Source of the DNA: JAJYSO01 sp964586655
Lineage (GTDB): Bacteria; Bacteroidota; Bacteroidia; Flavobacteriales; Flavobacteriaceae
Assembly (NCBI GenBank): GCA_964586655.1
Contig: CAZPGY010000030.1
Coordinates: forward strand, 1-18,420
Direction of reading: 5' to 3'
DNA: 18,420 nucleotides
Position numbers and translations under genes: made by a program. The notes below the pieces were generated by a model. It searched no databases. It had not been told where the DNA came from and saw nothing but the letters and a program-made list of their open reading frames with translations. Every line of letters starts with the position of its first letter. Within the stretch, counting starts at the first letter, position 1. Below are positions 7,960-14,976 of this stretch, one piece after another.

Positions 7960-8343
7960 ATGATGAAAACAGCAGTAAAAACACTGGGCATTATTTGCCT
8001 CGCACTTGTAATGGTATCTTGTAGTAAAGATGATGACCCGGCAGACAACAATTTGTTTGTGGGTACGTATGATGGAAGTGTAAGTTTCCATGACGACAAC
8101 ACTGATATTTCAAACGAAAACAGTTCTGTCACAGTGGTCAAAGCCGGAAATGATTACAATTTCATTTTCAATGAAGACGGAATTCCCGCCCTCAAAGGAG
8201 TGGAATTTAAAGAAGATGGCGACCACGGCATCATCAACGTAGACTTTCAAGAAGGCATTCAGGTGATCCGTATAGATGAAGATAGTTTATTTATCATCTA
8301 TTCGAAAGATGGAAAAACTTGGGGTGCTAATGCAACCCGCTAA
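7960..8343 (+). CDS. small acidic lipoprotein, unknown function
   Basis: A 127-residue protein. Starting at the ATG at 7960 (a second ATG follows directly; the open frame reaches a TTG at 7930 but that would bury the signal), residues 1-20 form a lipoprotein signal with lipobox VMVS and lipidated C21. The mature start CSKDDDPAD carries Lys plus acidic residues just after the Cys, resembling the lipoprotein export signal that sends Bacteroidota lipoproteins to the cell surface. The remaining ~105 residues are Asp/Glu/Asn-rich, with short alternating strands suggesting a small beta-sandwich or lipocalin-like fold; no Cys remains after the anchor. I recognise no family. It stands alone and ends at a strong bidirectional terminator. 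Confidence 0.85.
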   Translation: MMKTAVKTLGIICLALVMVSCSKDDDPADNNLFVGTYDGSVSFHDDNTDISNENSSVTVVKAGNDYNFIFNEDGIPALKGVEFKEDGDHGIINVDFQEGIQVIRIDEDSLFIIYSKDGKTWGANATR

Positions 8344-8361
8344 TCGCAAAGTTTTAATCTT

Positions 8362-8404
8362 ATAAACAAAAAACTGCCTCAATTTGGGGCAGTTTTTTGT
8401 TTAT
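8362..8404. terminator. bidirectional intrinsic terminator
   Basis: Perfect 17-bp inverted repeat: ATAAACAAAAAACTGCC at 8362-8378 and its complement at 8388-8404, with a short loop (CAATTTG region; two more pairs possible via a G-T pair). The GC part (CTGCC/GGCAG) is flanked by A-run and T-run, so it can terminate both the lipoprotein gene (plus) and the converging cardiolipin synthase gene (minus, stop at 8447). Confidence 0.88.
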
Positions 8405-8446
8405 CATTACAACATTATACCAAAGTAAAATATTAATCCGACAAGC

Positions 8447-9904
8447 TTACAACAAAGGAGAAATTAAGCCGGCTATTTTTTCCAAAAACCGGATAAACAA
8501 CGGGCGATTTTTCCATTCTTTCAGCTCAATTTTTTGGGCTCCTTTTAAATCCTCATAAAAAGCAGTTCGCAAGGTTTCGGAGAATTCCCGGTCATAAACC
8601 ATGGCATTTACTTCAAAGTTAAGGTCGAAGCTTCTGATATCCATATTGGCAGTCCCCACCACAGCCAATTCCCCATCCACCACCATGGTTTTGGCATGAA
8701 CAAAACCTTTTTGATAGGTATAAATTTCTACCCCGGCTTTCAACAAGGTCTTAAAATAGGAATGGCTGGCCAGGTTAACCAGTTTGGAATCTGATTTTCC
8801 GGGCACCAAAAGCTTTACCTTTATATTGCTTAAGGCAGCCATACTGATAACCTCTTTCAAGCTGCCTCCGGGAATAAAATAAGGGGTGGTTATCAATATT
8901 TCTTCATTGGCCAGTCCAATAGCCTTCATCAGGGATTGCATAATCAAAGGCGTATCAGAATCCGGACCGCTGGCCACAATTTGCACCGGTTTGCCTGCCC
9001 TTTCACTTTTTGCACTCCACTCGGGAAACAGTCGCAAGCTCAATTTTAATTTTTCTCCTGAACAGTAATTCCAATCTCCAATAAAAATATATTGCAAAAT
9101 ACTCACCGCACGTCCTTTTATTTTGAGGTGGGTATCTCGCCAAAACAGCTTTTTATCAGCAGTATCCGCTTGGTTGATATATTTGTCGCTCACATTAATT
9201 CCTCCGACAAAACCAAGCTCTCCGTCAATGACAATAATTTTACGGTGATTTCTATAATTAAGACGGTTGGCTAAATAAATGAGCTTGATCTTATAAAAAG
9301 GATAAACCTCAATACCGGCTGCCCGCATTCGTTTTACCTGATGTTTGCGAATATTTCCACTCCCAAAATCATCATAGATAAAACGAACCTTTATTCCTTT
9401 GGCCGCTTTTTCAATGAGCAGGTCTATGATTGTCAAGCCAATAGAATCATCTTCAAAAATATAATATTCGATATGGATATGGTGCTTGGCTCCTTGGATT
9501 GCCTTTATGACTTGTGGAAATTTCTCCTCTCCATTTATCAACAAATCCACTTCATTATCGGCGGTAATGGGTGCCAAGCTCTGGTTTAGAACCAAATCGA
9601 CCAAACCGTCATATTTAGGAAAGAGTTCGGATTGAGAAGAGCGGACTTTTTGTTTCAGCGCATCTATACGTTGATGAATTCTATCGCGCAAATTTTGGCC
9701 AAAAATGTTTTTGCTATACATCTTTCGCTTGCGATAATTTATGCCAATCGAAAAATAAACAATCATCCCCGCTACCGGCACAAAAATCGTTAGCAGGATA
9801 TAGGCCAAGGCTTTAGTATTACTTCTGGTATCAATAATGATCCGAATACAAACAAGAATACTAAGCACCACATAAAAAACCTCAAGCCATAGTTTCCAGT
9901 CCAT
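8447..9904 (-). CDS. cls: cardiolipin synthase (phospholipase D superfamily)
   Basis: A 485-residue inner-membrane enzyme joining phospholipid head groups to make cardiolipin. Two N-terminal membrane segments (about residues 7-24 and 33-53) are followed by two PLD domains, each with a complete HxKx4D motif: H220-K222-D227 (NHRKIIVIDG) followed by GGIN, and H403-K405-D410 (VHAKTMVVDG) followed by GTANMD. Length and topology match ClsA-type enzymes. The substrate preference (two phosphatidylglycerols, or PG plus phosphatidylethanolamine) cannot be told. A TATTTTTG -7-like box lies on the minus strand at 9924-9931, about 20 bp before the ATG, without a visible -33 partner. Transcription ends at the shared terminator 8362-8404. 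Confidence 0.95.
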   Translation of the reverse strand: MDWKLWLEVFYVVLSILVCIRIIIDTRSNTKALAYILLTIFVPVAGMIVYFSIGINYRKRKMYSKNIFGQNLRDRIHQRIDALKQKVRSSQSELFPKYDGLVDLVLNQSLAPITADNEVDLLINGEEKFPQVIKAIQGAKHHIHIEYYIFEDDSIGLTIIDLLIEKAAKGIKVRFIYDDFGSGNIRKHQVKRMRAAGIEVYPFYKIKLIYLANRLNYRNHRKIIVIDGELGFVGGINVSDKYINQADTADKKLFWRDTHLKIKGRAVSILQYIFIGDWNYCSGEKLKLSLRLFPEWSAKSERAGKPVQIVASGPDSDTPLIMQSLMKAIGLANEEILITTPYFIPGGSLKEVISMAALSNIKVKLLVPGKSDSKLVNLASHSYFKTLLKAGVEIYTYQKGFVHAKTMVVDGELAVVGTANMDIRSFDLNFEVNAMVYDREFSETLRTAFYEDLKGAQKIELKEWKNRPLFIRFLEKIAGLISPLL

Positions 9905-9923
9905 AGCAAAAATTAATTGTTAA

Positions 9924-9931
9924 CAAAAATA
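9924..9931 (-). promoter_or_regulatory. candidate -7 box (TATTTTTG) of cls
   Basis: Minus-strand TATTTTTG matches TAnnTTTG and would place the transcript start about 10-15 nt before the cls ATG. No TTG occurs at the expected -33 distance, so this is only a half-match. Confidence 0.3.
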
Positions 9932-10024
9932 CAAATTTTATTGATGCTATAAACCATTCGAGTCCTTTGACTCATTTTTTGCATGCAGTAGCTTTTAAAA
10001 AGGATTTAGATGAATACCAAAACA

Positions 10025-10045
10025 CCAAAAGGTCTTTTCCTTTGG
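10025..10045 (-). terminator. weak hairpin after the aminotransferase gene
   Basis: On the minus strand, CCAAAGG at 10045-10039 can pair with CCTTTTGG at 10032-10025 around a 6-nt loop with one bulge. It lies 10-30 bp after the aminotransferase stop and is followed by TGTTTTGG, a poor T-tract. A weak terminator at best. Confidence 0.3.
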
Positions 10046-10054
10046 GCTTTAATT

Positions 10055-11245
10055 TTATGACAAGGCTTTTTTAATGCGTTTGACCGCCTCTTTGATGTCT
10101 TCTTCTCCTGCGGCATAAGACAGCCTAATGCAATCGGGATTACCAAAGGCTTCGCCGGTTACCGTAGCCACATTGGCCGTTTTGAGTAGAAACATGGAGA
10201 GATCGGTAGCATTTTCAATAAGGGTTCCCTTAAAAGTTTTTCCAAAAAAGGAGGAAATATTAGGGAAGACATAAAAAGCACCTTGAGGCTCTGTGCAGTT
10301 AAAACCCTCAATTTCAGACAGCAAACGGAGAATTAATTGACGTCGTTTGGCAAATTGATTGACCATGTATTTGATTTTGTGTACCGGAGCTTCCAGCGCT
10401 GCAATGGTGGCTCGTTGAGCAATACAATTGGCTCCGCTGGTCACCTGGCCTTGATTTTTTTTACAAGCCCGAGCGATGGCTTCGGGTGCGCCCATGTATC
10501 CAATTCTCCAACCGGTCATGGCAAAGGCTTTGGACACTCCGTTAACGGTAATGGTGCGGTCATACATGTCTGCAAATTGTGCCATAGACACATGGGCTTG
10601 GTCGGTATAGTTGATGTGTTCATAAATTTCATCGCTGAGCACCACAATATCGGGGTGTTGTTGGAGCACATCAGCCAGGGCGCGTAATTCGGTTTCCGTA
10701 TACACCGAACCACTGGGGTTGCAAGGCGAACTATACCACAGCATTTTAGTCTTTGGGGTAATGGCTGCTTCTAATTGCTCGGGCGTCATTTTAAAATCCT
10801 TGTCAACCGTGGTTTTGACTTCTACCGGAACGCCGCCAGCCAGTTTGATAATTTCATTATAACTCACCCAATATGGACAAGGCAAAATCACTTCGTCTCC
10901 CGGATCCAGCATAGACCAGGCCACATTGGAAAGTGCCTGCTTGGCTCCGGTAGACACCATAATCTGTGTCGGTTTATAGGTCAAATGATTGTCGCGTTTA
11001 AATTTTTTACAGATGGCCTCTTTCAAATCCCCATAACCATCTACCGGCGGATAAGCATGATAATTATCATGAATAGCTTGCACGGCAGCTTCTTTCACAA
11101 AATCAGGAACATTAAAATCGGGTTCTCCCAAACTCAAACTCACAATATCTTTCCCCTCCGCTTTGAGTTCCCGAGCTTTGGCCGCCATAGCTAATGTGGC
11201 AGAGGGTTGCAGTTTGTCAATACGTTTAGATAAAGTAATGCTCAT
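10055..11245 (-). CDS. class I PLP-dependent aminotransferase, aspartate aminotransferase-like
   Basis: A 396-residue fold-type I aminotransferase. Hallmarks: SLSLGEPDF (36-44), YPPVDGYGDLKEAI (65-78), STGAKQAL (98-105; phosphate cup), N176 in SPCNPSG, D205 and Y208 in LSDEIYEH, the Schiff-base lysine K239 in GVSKAFAMTGWRIGY with R247 binding the PLP phosphate, and R374 in IRLSYAAG for the substrate alpha-carboxylate. This is the pattern of the Thermus-type aspartate/prephenate aminotransferase branch, so glutamate plus oxaloacetate is the likely reaction, but prephenate or aromatic substrates are possible. The desaturase gene ends 17 bp upstream, so the two may share a transcript although no metabolic link is evident. 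Confidence 0.92.
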   Translation of the reverse strand: MSITLSKRIDKLQPSATLAMAAKARELKAEGKDIVSLSLGEPDFNVPDFVKEAAVQAIHDNYHAYPPVDGYGDLKEAICKKFKRDNHLTYKPTQIMVSTGAKQALSNVAWSMLDPGDEVILPCPYWVSYNEIIKLAGGVPVEVKTTVDKDFKMTPEQLEAAITPKTKMLWYSSPCNPSGSVYTETELRALADVLQQHPDIVVLSDEIYEHINYTDQAHVSMAQFADMYDRTITVNGVSKAFAMTGWRIGYMGAPEAIARACKKNQGQVTSGANCIAQRATIAALEAPVHKIKYMVNQFAKRRQLILRLLSEIEGFNCTEPQGAFYVFPNISSFFGKTFKGTLIENATDLSMFLLKTANVATVTGEAFGNPDCIRLSYAAGEEDIKEAVKRIKKALS

Positions 11246-11262
11246 AATATTGAATTTTTTAA

Positions 11263-12366
11263 TTAAAGCGATACTGCAGGCTTAACGCCCATTTCTTTGA
11301 GGTGTCGGAAATGCGCCGCAATGGCTTTTCGAGTAGTTTGATATTGATGATAGGGCAAATCAAATTCTTCTGCGGTCTCCTGAATTATTTTGGCCATCTT
11401 TCGATAATGAACATGGCAAATATTTGGGTAAATATGATGTTCAATCTGATAGTTTAACCCGCCGGTAAACCAACCCATCAACCTGTTATTGGGAGAAAAA
11501 TTTACCGTGGTAAACAGCTGATGAATGGCCCAAGTATTTTCCATGCTCCCATCTTGATTGGGCAAGGGCATATCTACATCTTCTACCACGTGTGCCAGCT
11601 GAAAAATCACACTTAAAATCAAGCCTGCGGTATAATGCATCACAAAAAAACCAATCAATATTTTCCACCAAGCCACTTCTATAAAAAGCATCGGAATTAG
11701 AATCCACACTGAGAGATAAACCAACTTGCCGATCACCACAGTGCTCCACTGTTTAAAGGCATTTGGCATTTTTCCATACGAAAGCTTGCGTTTCAAATAA
11801 CGATGGGTTTGCCTAAAATCGGTGGTCAGTGCCCAGTTAAAAGTCAGCAACCCGTATAATAAGATAGAATAAAGGTGTTGAAATTTATGAAAACTTCGCC
11901 ACTTGGCATGTTTTGAAAATCGGAGTATCCTTCCGGCCTCCAAGTCTTCATCGTGTCCCTGAATATTAGTGTAGGTGTGGTGCAATACATTGTGTTGTAC
12001 TTGCCAGTTATAAACATTGCCGGCCAAAATATACATGCTGCCTCCCATTATCTTATTGATCCATTTCTTGGTAGAATAAGCACCGTGATTGCCATCGTGC
12101 ATCACATTCATGCCCACTCCGGCCATTCCAATCCCCATGACTACCGTAAGCAAAAGCATCCACCACTGAGAAATATTCAGGCTGAGCACCAAAAAATATG
12201 GGGTAAGATATAAGGAAAACATGACAAAGGTCTTGCAGTAAAGCTGCCAATTGCCCTTGCGTGAAATGTCATTCTCCTTGAAATAGGAATTGATTCTTTT
12301 GTTCAGGGTTCTAAAGAATCTTTTTTTATCCCGATGGGAGAAGCGTATGCTTGTTTGTGCTGTCAT
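11263..12366 (-). CDS. membrane fatty acid desaturase, three His-box type
   Basis: A 367-residue integral-membrane di-iron desaturase introducing a double bond into acyl chains of lipids or acyl-CoA. Histidine boxes: H90-D-G-N-H94 (MHDGNHG), H125-N-V-L-H129-H130, and Q307-I-E-H310-H311 (YQIEHHIYP); H259 in FQLAHVVE is the extra conserved His. The QxxHH third box is typical of the linoleoyl-CoA/front-end-like bacterial branch, but no cytochrome b5 domain is fused, so electrons must come from a separate ferredoxin or reductase. Membrane segments lie at about 48-63, 68-86, 164-180, 212-229 and 234-256. Preceded by the fumC terminator; TACCTTTC on the minus strand near 12386-12393 is a near -7 box. 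The aminotransferase gene follows after 17 bp. Confidence 0.93.
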   Translation of the reverse strand: MTAQTSIRFSHRDKKRFFRTLNKRINSYFKENDISRKGNWQLYCKTFVMFSLYLTPYFLVLSLNISQWWMLLLTVVMGIGMAGVGMNVMHDGNHGAYSTKKWINKIMGGSMYILAGNVYNWQVQHNVLHHTYTNIQGHDEDLEAGRILRFSKHAKWRSFHKFQHLYSILLYGLLTFNWALTTDFRQTHRYLKRKLSYGKMPNAFKQWSTVVIGKLVYLSVWILIPMLFIEVAWWKILIGFFVMHYTAGLILSVIFQLAHVVEDVDMPLPNQDGSMENTWAIHQLFTTVNFSPNNRLMGWFTGGLNYQIEHHIYPNICHVHYRKMAKIIQETAEEFDLPYHQYQTTRKAIAAHFRHLKEMGVKPAVSL

Positions 12367-12399
12367 TAAAAAAAAAGTATGAGGCGAAAGGTATTGATT

Positions 12400-12451
12400 A
12401 AAAAGTGTAAAGCTCCCCTAAAACATCATAAAAATTCAGAGAAGCTTTACA
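12400..12451 (-). terminator. fumC intrinsic terminator
   Basis: Perfect 9-bp arms TGTAAAGCT/AGCTTTACA (12406-12414 and 12443-12451). In minus-strand RNA the stem extends to about 13 pairs through two G-U pairs (UGUAAAGCUUCUC with GGGGAGCUUUACA), with a loop of about 20 nt, followed by C and five U. It lies 10 bp after the fumC stop. Confidence 0.65.
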
Positions 12452-12460
12452 AAAATCGGT

Positions 12461-13855
12461 TTAATTATGTCCCACCATTTTTTGGGGATCCACCCATTCG
12501 TCAAATTCTTCTTCAGTGGTATATCCCAATTTAAGCGCTTCCTCTTTTAAGGTCGTTCCGTTTTGATGAGCCGCATTGGCAATTTCGGCTGCTTTGTAAT
12601 AACCGATATGTGTATTTAAAGCCGTAACCAACATCAGGCTCTTGGTCAGGTTTTCTTCAATCTTTTCGCGATTAGGTTCAATTCCGCGTGCACATTTTTC
12701 ATCAAAAGATCGGCAAGCGTCTCCAATAAGCTGAGCACTTTCCAATAAATTGGCGGCCATCATGGGTTTAAAGACGTTGAGTTCAAATTGTCCTTGTGTT
12801 CCGCCCACGGCAATGGCCACATCATTTCCCATCACTTGTGCAGCCACCATGGTCAAGGCTTCGGCTTGGGTGGGGTTCACTTTCCCCGGCATGATGGAAG
12901 ATCCGGGCTCATTGACCGGAATATTAATCTCTCCGATTCCACAACGCGGACCGGAAGAAAGCATGCGGATATCATTTCCAATTTTATTCAGCGCAACGGC
13001 AATCTGTTTTAAAGCGCCATGAGTCTCAACAAAAGCATCATGGGCTGCCAAGGCTTCAAATTTATTTTTAGCAGAAACAAAGGGCAGGCCGGTCAAATCG
13101 GCAATAGTAGTCGCTACTTTTTCAGCATAACCCTTGGGTGTATTCAAGCCTGTTCCCACAGCTGTACCGCCCAGTGCCAATTCTGAAAGATGGGATAAAG
13201 TATTTTTTAAGGCTTTTAAACCGTGTTCAAGTTGAGCAGCATAACCACTAAATTCTTGCCCCAAGGTCAAAGGAGTCGCATCCATAAAGTGGGTGCGTCC
13301 GGTTTTGGTTACGCTTTTAAAATCTTCGGCTTTTTGTGCCAAGGTATCTCGCAACTGCTCCACTCCGGGAATGGTTACTTCTACCAACTTTTTATAAGCT
13401 GCAATATGCATTCCGGTAGGGAAAGTATCGTTGGAAGATTGAGACTTATTAACATCATCATTGGGTTTGAGCACGAGCTCCTCCTCTCCTATCTTTTTTC
13501 CGGCCAACTGGTGAGCGCGATGGGCAATGACTTCATTGACATTCATATTGCTTTGTGTACCCGATCCGGTTTGCCAGATTACCAAGGGAAACTGCTCGTC
13601 GTGTTGTCCATCCAAAATTTCATCACAGGCTTTGGCAATCAAATCTTTTTTATCGGCTTCCAAAACCCCCAATTCACAATTGGTGATGGCTGCCGCTTTC
13701 TTTAAATAGGCAAAGCCATAAATAATTTCTTTGGGCATAGACGCAGAAGGGCCTATTTTAAAATTGTTTCTGGAGCGTTCAGTTTGTGCTCCCCATAATT
13801 TATCGGCAGGTACCTTGACCTCGCCAATCGTGTCTTTTTCAATTCTGTATTCCAT
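12461..13855 (-). CDS. fumC: class II fumarate hydratase (FumC)
   Basis: A 464-residue, iron-independent homotetrameric fumarase interconverting fumarate and L-malate in the TCA cycle. Diagnostic segments: WGAQTERSRNNF (21-32), TGSGTQSNMNVNEV (96-109), KSQSSNDTFPTGMH (137-150), GRTHFMDATP (186-195, catalytic H189), TAVGTGLNTP (231-240) and the superfamily signature GSSIMPGKVNPTQAE (318-332) whose S319 is the lid/base serine. Length matches bacterial FumC. It stands alone on the minus strand, with a -7-like box upstream and a terminator downstream. Aspartase and argininosuccinate lyase share the fold, but the N-terminal and B-site motifs are those of fumarase. Confidence 0.97.
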   Translation of the reverse strand: MEYRIEKDTIGEVKVPADKLWGAQTERSRNNFKIGPSASMPKEIIYGFAYLKKAAAITNCELGVLEADKKDLIAKACDEILDGQHDEQFPLVIWQTGSGTQSNMNVNEVIAHRAHQLAGKKIGEEELVLKPNDDVNKSQSSNDTFPTGMHIAAYKKLVEVTIPGVEQLRDTLAQKAEDFKSVTKTGRTHFMDATPLTLGQEFSGYAAQLEHGLKALKNTLSHLSELALGGTAVGTGLNTPKGYAEKVATTIADLTGLPFVSAKNKFEALAAHDAFVETHGALKQIAVALNKIGNDIRMLSSGPRCGIGEINIPVNEPGSSIMPGKVNPTQAEALTMVAAQVMGNDVAIAVGGTQGQFELNVFKPMMAANLLESAQLIGDACRSFDEKCARGIEPNREKIEENLTKSLMLVTALNTHIGYYKAAEIANAAHQNGTTLKEEALKLGYTTEEEFDEWVDPQKMVGHN

Positions 13856-13877
13856 AATGTTTTTGACTTTAAAAACA

Positions 13878-13885
13878 CAAAATTA
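13878..13885 (-). promoter_or_regulatory. candidate -7 box (TAATTTTG) of fumC
   Basis: Minus-strand TAATTTTG fully matches TAnnTTTG, 22 bp before the fumC ATG. No TTG at the -33 distance was found. Confidence 0.4.
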
Positions 13886-13955
13886 ACGAATTTATTGGCA
13901 TTCCACGGGGATAATAAATTAAGTTTACCAACTCGAGGAAAAGCGACATATTTTG

Positions 13956-13963
13956 TATTTTTG
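13956..13963 (+). promoter_or_regulatory. candidate -7 box (TATTTTTG) of clpP
   Basis: TATTTTTG fully matches TAnnTTTG, 29 bp before the clpP ATG. The -33 region lacks TTG. With the fumC box it would form a compact divergent promoter region of about 137 bp. Confidence 0.4.
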
Positions 13964-13992
13964 GACTTTTAAAAATCAAGAAACCTAAAACT

Positions 13993-14553
13993 ATGGCTAA
14001 TAATAAACCGGGAAAAATTAAAGACCTTATTGAGAACAAGTTTCTCGAACAGCGCAAAGTCTTCCTTTGGGGAGCTGTTGATGACGAAAGTGCGCGCGAT
14101 ATCGTGAGCCAACTGTTATATCTCGATATGGAGAGCAATGATGATATCGAGTTTTTTATCAATTCTCCGGGAGGATATGTTACCTCAGGATTTTCTATTT
14201 ATGACACGATGAAAGCGCTGAAAAGTGATATTTCTACTATTTGTTCAGGTTTATCGGCTTCCATGGGTTCCATTCTTTTATCCGGAGGCACTCCCGGGAA
14301 ACGATACATCCAACCTCATGGCAAAGTAATGATTCACCAACCCAGTGGCGGCGCACGAGGACAGGCTTCTAATATTGAAATTCAAGCCCAAGAGATTTTG
14401 AAAACCAAAGAACTCAGTGCGAAAATATTGGCTGAAAACTGTGGGCAAGATATTGAGAAAGTCATGAAAGATTTTAATCGCGATTACTGGATGAACGCCC
14501 AAGAAAGTATAGATTATGGAATTGTAGACGGTTTGTACCAGCCCACCGCTTAA
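13993..14553 (+). CDS. clpP: stand-alone ClpP protease paralogue, short N-terminus
   Basis: A 186-residue ClpP-fold serine peptidase. The catalytic triad is intact: S90 in GLSASMGS, H115 in MIHQPSGG and D164 in NRDYWM; the glycine-rich substrate strand is INSPGGYVTSGFSIYDT (56-72). ClpP rings degrade unfolded substrates fed by ClpX or ClpA/C. The protein aligns to E. coli ClpP only from the segment before the first core strand (KVFLWGAV); the preceding pro-peptide and axial-loop region is replaced by about ten residues (MANNKPGKIK), with no in-frame ATG upstream that would restore it. It is not next to tig or clpX, the usual place of the main flavobacterial clpP, so it is probably a second, divergent ClpP. 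Terminator directly downstream. Confidence 0.9.
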   Translation: MANNKPGKIKDLIENKFLEQRKVFLWGAVDDESARDIVSQLLYLDMESNDDIEFFINSPGGYVTSGFSIYDTMKALKSDISTICSGLSASMGSILLSGGTPGKRYIQPHGKVMIHQPSGGARGQASNIEIQAQEILKTKELSAKILAENCGQDIEKVMKDFNRDYWMNAQESIDYGIVDGLYQPTA

Positions 14554-14564
14554 TGTCAAATTCT

Positions 14565-14600
14565 AATCCCTCGATCTTCCGTAGACTCGAGGGATTTTCT
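14565..14600 (+). terminator. clpP intrinsic terminator
   Basis: Perfect 10-bp stem AATCCCTCGA (14565-14574) / TCGAGGGATT (14587-14596), 12-nt loop, then TTCTT. It begins 11 bp after the clpP stop. Confidence 0.85.
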
Positions 14601-14679
14601 TATCTCACAAAAAGGCTTGGTACTATCATTTGGTCTTTGTATCAATTATGCAGATGAACCTTATTTTCTAAACTCTTTA

Positions 14680-14962
14680 AGCCCTTGAAGGGTTGAACGG
14701 AAAAACCTTTCCACCTCTGTTCGGAACCCTTCAAGGGTTGGTTCCTACATTCTTTCACTCGCCCAAAGAACCCTTGAAGGGTTGAACGCGCAGCCTTTTT
14801 ACCTCCGCTAAGAACCCTTCAAGGGTTGGTTCTCGCAAATTTTTCACCTCTACTTAGAACCCTTCAAGGGTTGGTTCTCGCAAATTTTTCACCTCTACTC
14901 AGAACCCTTCAAGGGTTGGTTCTCGCAAATTTTTCAGCGCTGCAAAGAACCCTTGAAGGGTT
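14680..14962. repeat. REP-like palindrome array, left part (7 copies, 44-45 bp period)
   Basis: Seven copies of a 15-nt palindrome, AACCC-TTCAA-GGGTT or AACCC-TTGAA-GGGTT (5-bp stem extendable to 7, odd central base), start at 14680 (one mismatch), 14725, 14769, 14813, 14858, 14903 and 14948. Spacing is 44 or 45 bp throughout. The 29-30 nt between copies are themselves similar (consensus about G[GA]TTCTCGCAAATTTTTCACC then TCTACTCAG), so this is a direct tandem repeat with a hairpin in each unit. Copies at 14725, 14813, 14858 and 14903 have loop TTCAA; those at 14680, 14769 and 14948 have TTGAA. The last copy ends 14 bp from the RAYT stop codon. Confidence 0.93.
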
Positions 14963-14976
14963 GGTGTTTGGTATCA

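Noticed and set aside
10775..11194. 139-codon plus-strand ORF inside the aminotransferase gene
   Set aside because: Antisense to conserved aminotransferase motifs; no start context or family resemblance.
13223..13705. 160-codon plus-strand ORF inside fumC
   Set aside because: It is antisense to a fully conserved fumarase reading frame; long antisense ORFs here follow from fumC codon use.
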